Shown here: positions 16,086 to 24,437 of the stretch, in pieces
How the letters are laid out: each line of letters opens with the position of its first letter
How positions within the stretch are numbered: the first letter of the stretch is position 1
Origin: Flaviflagellibacter deserti
GTDB taxonomy: Bacteria; Pseudomonadota; Alphaproteobacteria; Rhizobiales; Methylopilaceae
Reading direction: 5' to 3'
DNA length: 25,783 bases
Assembly (NCBI RefSeq): GCF_042652085.1
Contig: NZ_JBHSJF010000007.1
Span: 1-25,783, forward strand
Program-made: the position numbers and the translations under genes
The notes under the pieces: generated by a model
Databases searched by the model: none
Seen by the model: the letters and a program-made list of their open reading frames with translations, nothing else
What the model was told of the DNA's origin: nothing

Positions 16086-17063
16086 TCACCTGGCTTGCAA
16101 AAGAAGGTTCTGCGCCTCGGCAACCGATCCCGCGACCCTGACCAGAGGGTCTGTTGCTGTCCAGCGCTGCATGAACCTGCTCAACTTGCCATACGAATTA
16201 TCGATCACGATGTGAGGAATACCCATCAGCAGGCAGAAGATGTGAGCATGAAGGCGGTCCGTGACAACGCTATGGCCGGAGCCCAACAGTCGCTGCCCCC
16301 TCCGTTTTCGGGTGTGCGCCAATCCTCTAAACGCGAGCTCGAGAGAACCATACGTTGGATTTGCCGTCTCAAGGCGTTTCACGAGGGGGAGTATCCATCC
16401 ATTCTGCAATTTGGCTGAGCGGTCATCTTGCAACCAATCAACAACTACACTCGACGGATCTCGGACCTCGCCTCGTGCCGCCATCTTTTCATCGTCCTCC
16501 CTCAACAGGAAGACGACAGAGTGTTTTGACGATATTTTGTCCTGAGGACCTAAGGCGAATGCCATATCTGGGCTCAGCACGGTCTCACACTCGAAGCGGT
16601 CACGAGCAAATTCGAAACTCCATTCGTCCCTCACGAGCAGGCTAAAATTCTTGTGTTTCGTGATAGCCGCCGCAGTGGCTCGGACATTATCGTCCGATTG
16701 AAAATGGATCGACTGAGGCAACTGTACGATCTTGCGATCAGGATGCGCCGCGAGCACTCGCTGACGAAAGGCTTGATATTTCGGCCAAATATCTCCGAAA
16801 TTGCCGCCGCCGCTTAAATAGATTGGTCCCTCTGGGCATGCTCGGTTTAAAGCGGCCGGATTATATTCGTCGCGCGTTGAGACATAGGATGGCCGGACTT
16901 TAAAAACATCCCAAAACAGCGCGATTTCGCCAAGCCAAATCAAACTATCGCCTACGTTCGGATAGTTCGGAAAATCCAGCAAAGCATAGCCCGGCGCCGG
17001 AGCCGGCAGCGTAACTGCGGTCTGCCGCAATATACCTTTTAAATCGTCCAATGTTTTTTTCAT
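16086..17063 (-). CDS. Polysaccharide pyruvyltransferase (GumL/ExoV-like family)
   Basis: A 325-residue enzyme of the polysaccharide pyruvyl transferase family, which transfers a pyruvate ketal from phosphoenolpyruvate to a sugar of the lipid-linked repeat. The characteristic blocks are present in order: NYPNVGDSLIWLGE (33-46), LSGGGNFGD (83-91), VQLPQSIHFQ (113-122), and the C-terminal VVTDRLHAHIFCLLMGIPHIV (266-286), in which the Asp-Arg-Leu-His-Ala-His core is strongly conserved. Pyruvate ketals add negative charge and are found in xanthan, acetan and succinoglycan. It is the first gene of the pyruvyltransferase-GT25-GH5-prsDE operon and is divergent from the GT2 gene, 57 bases away. The acceptor sugar is unknown. 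Confidence 0.9.
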   Translation of the reverse strand: MKKTLDDLKGILRQTAVTLPAPAPGYALLDFPNYPNVGDSLIWLGEIALFWDVFKVRPSYVSTRDEYNPAALNRACPEGPIYLSGGGNFGDIWPKYQAFRQRVLAAHPDRKIVQLPQSIHFQSDDNVRATAAAITKHKNFSLLVRDEWSFEFARDRFECETVLSPDMAFALGPQDKISSKHSVVFLLREDDEKMAARGEVRDPSSVVVDWLQDDRSAKLQNGWILPLVKRLETANPTYGSLELAFRGLAHTRKRRGQRLLGSGHSVVTDRLHAHIFCLLMGIPHIVIDNSYGKLSRFMQRWTATDPLVRVAGSVAEAQNLLLQAR

Positions 17064-17120
17064 CGACTAGCCATCACTTCAAGATTATATAACAGGTTAA
17101 CACTCAATTAGTGGTAAACT

Positions 17121-17951
17121 ATGCATATCTCTCTGATCATTTGCACGCGCAATCGAGCAGCGCCGCTCCAAAAATGCCTGGAGTATGTTGCTCGCCTCGA
17201 CAACCGACACCTGATGGAGCTGGTTGTGGTGGACAACAATTCGACGGACGACACGGCGCGCGTAATCCACGAGTTTTCCTCCCAGGCTGATTTTCCGGTT
17301 AAGTATGTCAAAGAGCTTGTGCCCGGGTTGAGCAGCGCGCGCAACGCTGGCATTCGCTCGTCGCAGGGCGAGATCATCGGATTCACGGATGACGATTGTT
17401 ATGTTGAGGGCGATTATCTCGACGCCCTATTGCGACTCTTTGACGGGACCAGCATCGGTTATGCCACCGGCAGAGTAAGGCTGTACGATCCAACCGATTA
17501 TCCCGTCACAATAAACGAGTCGTTGGACCCACTCGTCATTCCGGCAAACAGTTACGTTCGGCCGGGCCTGGTAAAGGGAGCGAATATGGCTTTTCGACGC
17601 TCCGCTCTCGCGGCGATTGATTGCTTCGACACGAAATTTGGCAGTGGCTCCTTTTTTCCGGCCGAAGATTGTGATGCTGCTGCAAGAGCCAGCCTGCACG
17701 GGTATGTCGGCGTGTATGCGCCTGAGCTCGTCGTATGGCATCATCATGGAAGAAAGGAAAAGGACTTAGAGAAGCTACTCACAGACTACGATATTGGCAG
17801 AGGCGCCTACCATATGAAGCTGCTTCTAACCGGCCGCGGCCTCGCCCCCCGCCTGCAAGGTTGGATCGAGTTTCCGAAGCGAATTGCCCGGCGCCCCCGC
17901 AGCGGATATCTGGAGCTCAGAGGCGCGATAAAGTACGTGCTCGTGCGATAA
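17121..17951 (+). CDS. GT2 family glycosyltransferase
   Basis: A 276-residue inverting transferase with a GT-A fold. The nucleotide-sugar binding region is MHISLIICTRNRA at the start and VVVDNNSTDDT (35-45). A DXD metal site follows in FTDDDC (88-93), the catalytic-base region is ED at 182-183 (FPAEDCDAAARA), and WHHHGR (206-211) matches many EPS GT2 enzymes. There are no membrane helices, so it should act at the cytoplasmic face. It is the only plus-strand gene in the right-hand cluster: divergent from the pyruvyltransferase with a short AT-rich gap (17064-17120) and convergent with the polymerase gene, whose stop is 21 bases away. Donor sugar unknown. Confidence 0.9.
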   Translation: MHISLIICTRNRAAPLQKCLEYVARLDNRHLMELVVVDNNSTDDTARVIHEFSSQADFPVKYVKELVPGLSSARNAGIRSSQGEIIGFTDDDCYVEGDYLDALLRLFDGTSIGYATGRVRLYDPTDYPVTINESLDPLVIPANSYVRPGLVKGANMAFRRSALAAIDCFDTKFGSGSFFPAEDCDAAARASLHGYVGVYAPELVVWHHHGRKEKDLEKLLTDYDIGRGAYHMKLLLTGRGLAPRLQGWIEFPKRIARRPRSGYLELRGAIKYVLVR

Positions 17952-17972
17952 TTGCGTCGCCGACCGAAGGTT

Positions 17973-19244
17973 TTATTCTTGCACAGAACTCGCTGTTCCG
18001 ACGGGCCGGACATCGCGGTAGGAGCTGACTTTGGCCAGGATTGGTCGAGTTTGGTACGCTCCCAAGAGGAACCAGAGTAACGCAGCCGTTTTTATGGACA
18101 GATACGAATTGCTTATGAGCATCGTAGTTGTCAAGAAAATGAGAGCAGCGCGCTTGAATAACGCCTGCTTTGGCTCTCCTTCCGCCAGATTAAACGTAAC
18201 GAAAATCAATATAAGCATCGCGCCAAATATCGACTGGGTCGCGATGAGGTAGGTGATCCCACTATCGGCGCTTTGCACGTACGTGGAGTTCGAAATTCCA
18301 AAAAACGCTGCAGCATCAAATCTGTAGAATATTTTAGCGGCAAGCGCCGCTCTCCCCGCAAGGTCGTCGCGGCTCGGCTCGGCGCCGAAACCGAGTAGCA
18401 CGAACGAAACTACAATGAGCACCGGGATATAGAGGAGCGACGAATATCGAACAATCGGCTTAACGAAAGACAGGAGGATAATAAAAATTGACACGATAAC
18501 CGCCAATCGGCCGTCACAAGCGATAAGCAGAAATATTGTCGACAATATATAGAATGCTAGAGTTCGACCTGAAAGCGATCTCGCCTCTGTTGAGACATAG
18601 GCCACTAAAATGATGCAATAATTTCCAAGCGAAACAGGCTCCAGAAATATCGAGGACGCTCTGTGAATGTTGAGAAATGGAAAAAGATTACGCTCCCCCG
18701 GTCGAGTTGCACTGACGAAAAGCGCAGAGTCCGTGTTCCAGAAATTGGCTTCAGAAAAACCACGGGTAGAAATATAAAACTGTTTAACATTGAATAGCGT
18801 CACGAACAGATCTGTTGCGAACAACTCAATGATCGCGACCAGAGTTACAATGATTTGCAGCCAGAAAACGCACTTTCCCGCAGCCGCGCGTCCAGAGACA
18901 ATACCGAGCGCGACGAACGTCGAGATCAGCATTCCATCCCTTAAAGCCTTCGCGTCAACCCTTCCGATAAACATCCAGCGGGCCACGGCAACCGCCATCA
19001 ACAACCCAAGCAGGTAGTACCAGGCGGTGACCCTGTCGTTATAGCGCCAGATGATGATCGCGTGAGCGATCAGCACGACCACGATCTCACAGGCAATGAC
19101 GGTGGCCGGAGACATCGTCAAGAAGTTGGCGTTAACGATAGCCAGTAGCGCATTGAAGCTTACTGCAAATACAACAAGGATCGCTTCAATATTTGTCCAG
19201 AATGGGCTCTGACCCCCAGTCGCGTGCGCTTTGTTCGACAGCAT
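17973..19244 (-). CDS. Wzy/GumE-like polysaccharide polymerase
   Basis: A 423-residue integral membrane protein with about 10-12 hydrophobic segments, few family-wide motifs and a long periplasmic loop (around LFVTLFNVKQFYISTRGFSEANFWN to HRASSIFLEPVSLGNYCIIL, about residues 150-215). The block HRASSIFLEPVSLGN is characteristic of GumE and related EPS polymerases. It would join repeat units on the periplasmic side. The ATG overlaps the stop of the upstream GT26 gene by one base (TAATG), implying translational coupling. Position next to the co-polymerase and a GumM-like gene supports a polymerase role over an O-antigen ligase. The low GC of this gene is typical of polymerases. Subtype is inferred. 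Confidence 0.82.
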   Translation of the reverse strand: MLSNKAHATGGQSPFWTNIEAILVVFAVSFNALLAIVNANFLTMSPATVIACEIVVVLIAHAIIIWRYNDRVTAWYYLLGLLMAVAVARWMFIGRVDAKALRDGMLISTFVALGIVSGRAAAGKCVFWLQIIVTLVAIIELFATDLFVTLFNVKQFYISTRGFSEANFWNTDSALFVSATRPGERNLFPFLNIHRASSIFLEPVSLGNYCIILVAYVSTEARSLSGRTLAFYILSTIFLLIACDGRLAVIVSIFIILLSFVKPIVRYSSLLYIPVLIVVSFVLLGFGAEPSRDDLAGRAALAAKIFYRFDAAAFFGISNSTYVQSADSGITYLIATQSIFGAMLILIFVTFNLAEGEPKQALFKRAALIFLTTTMLISNSYLSIKTAALLWFLLGAYQTRPILAKVSSYRDVRPVGTASSVQE

Positions 19245-20050
19245 TATCGGTCCGAAGGCGCGGTCACCGACGCTTTGAAATAATGGGTTGGCGGCGATCT
19301 ACTTTCACTCAAAACAATAGACGCGAATCGCACCATTCCGACGGTGTATCGGCTAAGAAGGCGAGTCGGTTCTTTGGCCAAGCGGTAGGCCCACTCCAGA
19401 TGCAGTGACCTGATCCACTCTGGTGCCCGTTTTTGCGAACCGGAGAGCCACACAAATAGCGCTCCCACCCCGACGATAAGAGACGGTTTGAGATTGCCCA
19501 TATTCCGCTCGATCCACTGCTCCTGAAGAGGATTTCCTAATCCCACTAGCAGGACTGTGGCCCCCGTTTCGTTTATCTGTGCGACCAATTCAGCGTCGTC
19601 AAAGAAAAACCCGTTCCTGCGACCGACCACCAAGTGATCGCTTTCGTCCTCCAAGCGCCGCGCTGCTCGATCCACAACCTCTTGCGTGGAGCCGAACAAA
19701 AACAATTTCTGGGGCGTTGCCAGTTTGCTGACCAACAACGGGACAAAGTCTGTCCCGTTCAAATTCTCTCTAAAGGCTCTTCCGAACAATAGCTTCGACG
19801 CAATTCGCATCGCCACCCCGTCATTTACAAGGATGAAGGGAGAGCCCCGGAACGATTCACCGAAAGGCTGACACTTAACGATAAAGTTGGCGTTTGCGAA
19901 TAAAAGTACGACCTTCCGGCCCGTCTCTAAGCTTGCCGAAACGTAGCGAATTAAACCCCGGCGCGAGACATCTCGGATTACAAACCCGCCAACGGGCCGC
20001 CTACTGCCACGTGCTAGCAGCCGGCCACGACGCGAAAGGCGGCCGATCAT
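19244..20050 (-). CDS. WecG/TagA/CpsF family (GT26) glycosyltransferase, GumM-like
   Basis: A 268-residue membrane-associated transferase. The family blocks are all present: LLFANANFIVKC (49-60), VNDGVAMRIAS (75-85, with the conserved Asp of NDG), LNGTDFVPLL (97-106), LFLFGSTQEVVDRAA (116-130), LLVGLGNPLQEQWI (167-180), VGVGALFVWLSGSQKRAPEW (193-212) and LEWAYRLAKEPTRLLSRY (218-235). GT26 enzymes add the second sugar to an undecaprenyl-diphosphate-linked sugar; GumM adds the second glucose of the xanthan cellobiose backbone, and the other gum-like genes make that role likely here. It overlaps the co-polymerase gene by 4 bases (ATGA) and the polymerase gene by one base, so the three are coupled. 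Confidence 0.9.
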   Translation of the reverse strand: MIGRLSRRGRLLARGSRRPVGGFVIRDVSRRGLIRYVSASLETGRKVVLLFANANFIVKCQPFGESFRGSPFILVNDGVAMRIASKLLFGRAFRENLNGTDFVPLLVSKLATPQKLFLFGSTQEVVDRAARRLEDESDHLVVGRRNGFFFDDAELVAQINETGATVLLVGLGNPLQEQWIERNMGNLKPSLIVGVGALFVWLSGSQKRAPEWIRSLHLEWAYRLAKEPTRLLSRYTVGMVRFASIVLSESRSPPTHYFKASVTAPSDR

Positions 20051-21447
20051 GCCTGAGACCAGTTCCTTGCGTATGCTCTCAATTCCGCGAACCTTAATAG
20101 AAAAGCGGCGCTTGCACCGAGCGCAATGCCAAACACAGCCGATCCGAACAGGATAGCGAGCGCCGAAGGCCCAGCTTTGATCAAGCCCGCATCCTTAAGA
20201 ACCTCATTTCCACCCAACGACGTTTTGGAGGCCTCTTTGTCGGGGTTTTCCGTGAACAGCGCCGCAACGGCGTTGGCGATTGATCGCGCGCGTCCAGGAC
20301 TATCCGCTCGATAAGCGATGTCCAGCCTCGAGCCTAGTCCAAATCGCGAAGCTGTGAGATTGCTCTGCACAATCGACGCTGCAAGGTTTTTGGCTTCGGG
20401 TGTGCCAGGCTCGACGCTGTTGATATTCAGGATCAATGAGACCAAGGGAAACGGTGACAGGGGTGCGGATAAAAACTCCGCATCTTCATCCAACTTCAGG
20501 CGCTGAACGACAGCCTCAGCGGTTCGATCAGACTGGATCATCTCGATTTGGTTGGCCAAGACAGTTGCGTCGGCCACGCCAGAAAATGACAAGGTCTCAG
20601 AAACATTTGCAACGCGCAGCTCGGCCGTTTTAAGATCCGCATCAACCTGTTGGAGTTCATTCAGAATGTCAGTTTTGGTGTCGTTCACCAGCTGAGCCGA
20701 CTTCTGCTTTAGCTCCTCAACGGTTTGCTTTCTACTGAGAAGCTGTGTTTCCAGCTCAATCTTTCGAGTTGCGAAGGTCGCGGCTGTACGGTCAAGATCT
20801 CCAAGTTTGCTAGTGGCGTAATAGCCCTTACTGGCCAACTGCCGTACGCTCTCCAACTCTTTGTCGATCGACTGCTGCTGCGACGCGGCTAGCTCGACTT
20901 GACGTGCCAACGACTGCACCTCATCAGCGGTCAATTTCAGCAACTGCTGAGTGTTTTGCAATTCTGATTCGCGCGCCTTGCGCCGGGCTTCAAAGAGCCC
21001 TGTTTCGCTGTCTATCCATGTCTGAACCTCCGGCTCAAACGCCGTCGCAGCGACGAGATTTCGAGGAAAGCTCACGGATTCGGCGCCTTGCAGCTCACTC
21101 TGCAGCCTTGCTCGTTTCGCCAATAAACGATCGCGAGCGTGAGACTGAATTTGAAGTTCGGTATTACCGTCCGCAAATTGCTTTTGGGCCGCGGGATTTG
21201 CGTTGCGCCCCCCAACCAAGATCGAGGCAGTAGCGATAAAAGCCGACGGGCGGACTACGATAAAGGTCAGGCCCAACGTGAACACGGTAAGACTGATCGC
21301 AAGAATGACTTTGCGCCAACGAATGAGCGTATCTAGATTAACGACCGCGGCGATGAGCTCTTGCAAGTCCCAAGCTCGACCGACACTATTTTGATCGTAC
21401 TCGGAGTATCCTTGACTAAAAGCTGTTGAGCTTGGATGCCGGTTCAT
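20047..21447 (-). CDS. Wzz/PCP-type chain-length co-polymerase with embedded HlyD-like coiled-coil hairpin
   Basis: A 466-residue inner membrane protein. TM1 is about residues 47-65 and is followed by the Wzz strand FIATASILVGGRNA; TM2 is about 428-451. PCP signatures occur late: ANQIEMIQSDRTAEAVVQRL (about 298-317) and SRFGLGSRLDIAYRADSPG then RARSIANAVAALF (about 367-398). Between them and TM1, residues about 93-283 look like the alpha-hairpin of HlyD/PrsE adaptors: RARLQSELQGAESVSFP, SETGLFEARRKARE and KELESVRQLASKGYYATSKL align with the neighbouring PrsE-like protein. There is no BY-kinase domain. The start is ATG 21447 because AAGGAG lies six bases upstream; GTG 21468 is the longer option. 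Role: EPS chain length and export, coupled with the polymerase. The hybrid layout is unusual. Confidence 0.85.
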   Translation of the reverse strand: MNRHPSSTAFSQGYSEYDQNSVGRAWDLQELIAAVVNLDTLIRWRKVILAISLTVFTLGLTFIVVRPSAFIATASILVGGRNANPAAQKQFADGNTELQIQSHARDRLLAKRARLQSELQGAESVSFPRNLVAATAFEPEVQTWIDSETGLFEARRKARESELQNTQQLLKLTADEVQSLARQVELAASQQQSIDKELESVRQLASKGYYATSKLGDLDRTAATFATRKIELETQLLSRKQTVEELKQKSAQLVNDTKTDILNELQQVDADLKTAELRVANVSETLSFSGVADATVLANQIEMIQSDRTAEAVVQRLKLDEDAEFLSAPLSPFPLVSLILNINSVEPGTPEAKNLAASIVQSNLTASRFGLGSRLDIAYRADSPGRARSIANAVAALFTENPDKEASKTSLGGNEVLKDAGLIKAGPSALAILFGSAVFGIALGASAAFLLRFAELRAYARNWSQA

Positions 21448-21510
21448 TTCACTCTCCTTGCTCAACACTAGGGAATGGGCTGCCGTACAGTACCCAAAAC
21501 CTTAGCACAA

Positions 21511-22668
21511 TCAACGTGCCACGTCAGTATCAGAAGCGCATGGCTGATCAGCGCCTAGCCTTCCGAGCACTTGCTGGACAACCGCAGTCCAGCCCAAGAT
21601 CTGTGAATTATCGATCGTGCCCCGATCATGAGTCAGCGCGAGTTTCATCGCCTCCACCACAGAGGCAGCAGAACCTGGTGTGTATCCGAAAACATGATCG
21701 CGGCCCCCTTTAGCAAAAATAGGTGCAACGGTTGGCAGACGACAATACGTATATTGATGAAGCTTTAGGCTAGACTCCGCCAGGTAATCGAGGCCCGGAT
21801 GGAATTGGTATGGAGCGATCCCAACGTCAGCACGCTTGACGAACCCGGCTAGTACTTCGAACGGAACTTCGCCGTGGATAACGACATTCGCTTTCCCGCG
21901 AAACTCTGCCAGATTCATCCGGCCGAAAAAATGAAATTCGATATCCGGAAATGAGTGAACCAAAGTACGTACGGCGACCTCATCAAAGGCCATGTCGCCC
22001 GCAACGATAGCTGATTTCCTTTCATCTCCGTGGGATCGACCGGGCAGTTCGTCGAATACCGATTTTTCGACGCCATGCGGAATATAGTCCGCCTCTACGG
22101 CAAAGTCACCTTTCATCAGCGGCGACGGAACCCTGATCAAATCATACCGAGAAGCCGTTGACGTTAGCGTCTTTTGCAAACCTGGGTGCATGCCAACTTG
22201 GGCCAACCTATCGCTTGCGCAATAGACAAACTGCGCCTTTGGCGCGGCCCTCTTTAACCGCTCGAATAGTGCGACAGCAGCACAGCTCTCTATCACGATG
22301 ATGTCCGCCTCGGCCGCGACGCGACAAATTTCCTTGTCCAGAAGCGATGCATATGCACTGAGCAGCCACTCGGATGATGCGTTCATCCATGGCCGTGGCG
22401 CGCGTACCGGGTGGACCCAAGGAACCCAAATGAAGGTGTCGATTGCTCCTCGACGAACCCATTTGTTCATTGGCTCGGCGCCAAGCGCCTGAAATCGCTG
22501 AGGGTTAAATACTTTTGAGATATAACTAAGCTGTGTCGTTACAACGCTGGTCTCAAAACCGAGCTTCGCAAACGTCTCCGCCCAAAAAACCATGCCGGTT
22601 TTTCTTGTTCCAAGACCCACAAGCTGCTGCGTGAAGAGCAGTACACGAGGTTTTCTAGTGTCTTTCAC
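21511..22668 (-). CDS. gumK: GumK-like glucuronosyltransferase (GT70)
   Basis: A 385-residue GT-B enzyme. The match to Xanthomonas GumK, the membrane-associated beta-1,2-glucuronosyltransferase of xanthan synthesis, extends along the length: an opening LLFTQQLVGLGTRKTGMVFWA (10-30), IDTFIWVPWVHPVRAPRPW (76-94), the VIESCAAVALFERLK block, FVYCASDRLAQVG with Asp153 at the place of the catalytic Asp157 of GumK, and the C-terminal VGIAPYQFHPGLDYLAESSLK, LHQY and FGYTPGSAASVVEAM. It would transfer glucuronate from UDP-GlcA onto the mannose added by GumH; UDP-glucose dehydrogenase at the right edge supplies the donor. The GTG start at 22668 overlaps the gumH-like gene by 14 bases. Confidence 0.85.
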   Translation of the reverse strand: MKDTRKPRVLLFTQQLVGLGTRKTGMVFWAETFAKLGFETSVVTTQLSYISKVFNPQRFQALGAEPMNKWVRRGAIDTFIWVPWVHPVRAPRPWMNASSEWLLSAYASLLDKEICRVAAEADIIVIESCAAVALFERLKRAAPKAQFVYCASDRLAQVGMHPGLQKTLTSTASRYDLIRVPSPLMKGDFAVEADYIPHGVEKSVFDELPGRSHGDERKSAIVAGDMAFDEVAVRTLVHSFPDIEFHFFGRMNLAEFRGKANVVIHGEVPFEVLAGFVKRADVGIAPYQFHPGLDYLAESSLKLHQYTYCRLPTVAPIFAKGGRDHVFGYTPGSAASVVEAMKLALTHDRGTIDNSQILGWTAVVQQVLGRLGADQPCASDTDVAR

Positions 22669-23785
22669 GATCGGCTTCCCGGCTCATTGCGACGGATTCG
22701 TAAAGGCCCACGAAGCTCAAAGCGATCTGCTCCCAATCGTATTTTTGCGACAATGAGATCACCGCGTGCTTTGCTGCTTCAGGCTCCGCGCTGAATTTCT
22801 GAAATACTTGTTGAACCTCGTTGGCGGCTTCGGCATCGCTGAAGTCTCGTAAGATCAAACCGGGTGATGAAGACCCAACAAAAGCTCGAAACGCTGGAAT
22901 TGCACTAAGAATCGGAACCAGACCAGCACCCATCGCTTCGACAACGCTGATCCCAAACCCCTCATGTTCAGAAGCGGAAACGTAAAAACTCGATCTTTCG
23001 ATGAGATCACCAATGTCGCCATCCGACGGCTCTAGGACCAAATCGACTCTGTCGTTCAAACCTGCGAGATCGATCTCTTTCCGAATGCTGTCCGGCGTTA
23101 CATCCCACGGAGTTCCGGCGATAATCAGACGCCAATCCGGGTCGGTGGTGCGAAGGTTTTGAGCTAACTTCAGTAGATCCCCGATGCGCTTATTTGGAGA
23201 CAGCCGACCGAAGTACAGGAGCGTTTTTACCGGATCGCGACTGGCGCGGCCGGCCCACTTCCGGGCATCGACGCCGTTACCAAGACGCCGAACTGATGGA
23301 AAAATCCGTGAGAACATCGCATGATCGCTGTCTCCCGAGGCGCAAACCGAAGAATAGGCGCCACAATTCATCCTGGTCACGGTCTGGAAGTAGAGTTTTT
23401 TGAAAGTCGAAGCGAAGTTAGTATGAAAAAAGCCGCCATGTGTTGATGCAATCAGAGGCTTCCGATGAAAAGGCTTTGTAATGGCCAATGCATCGAAGAA
23501 AAAATCTATCGCATGTACGTGGACAATATCGGCGTCACCCACGGCCCTCCAGACACCGGGAGCGATGGGATAGCGTCGAGAGCCGAACCAAGGAAGTCGT
23601 TGAACTTCTAATCCTTCGACCACTTCGGTTTGAGGAAGGCGATTGCCAGGCTTACTGAACACCGTGTCCAGTGTTACAATCTTAACGTCAAATCTACTCG
23701 AGAGTCGCTTACAAAGTTGATAAACAGATTCCTCAATTCCGCCAATACTTGGTTTAAATTGCCTGACGACATGGACGACTTTCAT
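22655..23785 (-). CDS. gumH: GumH-like GT4 alpha-mannosyltransferase
   Basis: A 376-residue GT-B retaining transferase strongly resembling GumH/AceA-type GDP-mannose alpha-1,3-mannosyltransferases. The opening MKVVHVVRQFKPSIGGIEE, EGLEVQRLPWFGSRRYPIAP, HVHAIDFFFDALAITKPFH, ASTHGGFFHTNFAS, LLYFGRLSPNKRI and SEHEGFGISVVEAMGAGLVP are family hallmarks. The last holds the EX7E pair (Glu275, Glu283) of GT4 enzymes. It should add mannose to the backbone disaccharide at the inner face of the membrane. The start is ATG 23785 because this aligns with the GumH N-terminus; TTG 23815 gives ten extra residues. The 3' end overlaps the gumK-like gene by 14 bases, as expected for enzymes acting in sequence. 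Confidence 0.9.
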   Translation of the reverse strand: MKVVHVVRQFKPSIGGIEESVYQLCKRLSSRFDVKIVTLDTVFSKPGNRLPQTEVVEGLEVQRLPWFGSRRYPIAPGVWRAVGDADIVHVHAIDFFFDALAITKPFHRKPLIASTHGGFFHTNFASTFKKLYFQTVTRMNCGAYSSVCASGDSDHAMFSRIFPSVRRLGNGVDARKWAGRASRDPVKTLLYFGRLSPNKRIGDLLKLAQNLRTTDPDWRLIIAGTPWDVTPDSIRKEIDLAGLNDRVDLVLEPSDGDIGDLIERSSFYVSASEHEGFGISVVEAMGAGLVPILSAIPAFRAFVGSSSPGLILRDFSDAEAANEVQQVFQKFSAEPEAAKHAVISLSQKYDWEQIALSFVGLYESVAMSREADRERH

Positions 23786-23868
23786 TTCCACCCGCCCCCA
23801 CTCGACTGCCCGCAATCGAACTTTATACAGAATTTGGGCGGTTTTCGGGTGAAAAGATATTAATTTGG

Positions 23869-24261
23869 TTAGCTGACGTCCGATCTAAACCCGATCGGGA
23901 ACTCGCTCGTTCGGATGGTCGTCTCGACACGCTTCATATCGCCTCGCGAATACGAAGGCCGGAGCGACCAATATAAGAGTGCGCCGATGCTGATCCCAAT
24001 GCAGTCGGCAAACAAATCGTCGATCGAGGCAGATCGGCCCGCAATGCCGATCTGAAGGAATTCAACGAACACCCCTGCGCCAAACATGAAAAATGATGCG
24101 GCGCCAAGGCTTCGCGTCATCGCGGCCAAGATAAAGACGTTGATCGCGCTCACGCTCACATGGAGCATAGCCGCGGAAGACTCCGTCATATTAAGATCTG
24201 GCATAAGGGCCAAAAATCCGAAGAGCGCATCGAACGCGAATAGACCGATCATCATTGGCAT
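23869..24261 (-). CDS. VanZ-like small membrane protein
   Basis: A 130-residue protein with about four hydrophobic helices. The segment FGAGVFVEFLQIGIAGRSASIDDLFADCIGISIGALLYWSL (about residues 60-100) is the typical VanZ family core, with E-x-x-Q, R-S/x-x-D-D and a glycine-rich last helix. VanZ-like proteins are frequent in polysaccharide loci, but their biochemical role there is unknown. A strong ribosome site, GAGGTGA, precedes ATG 24261. It is the first gene of the minus-strand cluster ending in the polymerase; an 83-base gap separates it from the gumH-like gene. A 176-base gap separates it from the UDP-glucose dehydrogenase gene, so a promoter there is likely. Confidence 0.82.
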   Translation of the reverse strand: MPMMIGLFAFDALFGFLALMPDLNMTESSAAMLHVSVSAINVFILAAMTRSLGAASFFMFGAGVFVEFLQIGIAGRSASIDDLFADCIGISIGALLYWSLRPSYSRGDMKRVETTIRTSEFPIGFRSDVS

Positions 24262-24370
24262 AACTCACCTCAGGATCGGCTTATCACGCTCCGTTTTAAG
24301 GACTTTGACGAAAAAAACCTAAAACTCTCCTGATCCAGTCAAGGCTGCTCGAACGGCTCACGACGGTGAA

Positions 24371-24382
24371 TCCGCATGCGGA
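24371..24382. repeat. 12-bp perfect palindrome TCCGCATGCGGA
   Basis: A perfect palindrome in the gap between UDP-glucose dehydrogenase and the VanZ-like gene. It lies about 110 bases upstream of the VanZ-like start and could be an operator half-site pair or a small stem. No regulator is suggested by the sequence itself. Confidence 0.35.
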
Positions 24383-24401
24383 CCTTCGTAAGCCTGACTT
24401 T

Positions 24402-24423
24402 GCGATTTGAGGTTCCAAATCGC
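24402..24423. terminator. Perfect 8-bp hairpin after UDP-glucose dehydrogenase gene
   Basis: GCGATTTG (24402-24409) and CAAATCGC (24416-24423) form an exact 8-bp stem with a six-base loop, 14 bases beyond the dehydrogenase stop. On the minus strand AAAGTC follows rather than a T run, so a classic rho-independent terminator is not supported. It may be a 3' stabilising hairpin, or a terminator reading the other way, where GATTTTA follows. Confidence 0.4.
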
Positions 24424-24437
24424 GATTTTAACAGAGG

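Noticed and set aside
17090..17120. Imperfect dyad (TTAACACT / AGTGGTAA) between the pyruvyltransferase and GT2 genes
   Set aside because: Short, mismatched and AT-rich; could be an operator in the 57-base divergent gap but is not distinguishable from chance.
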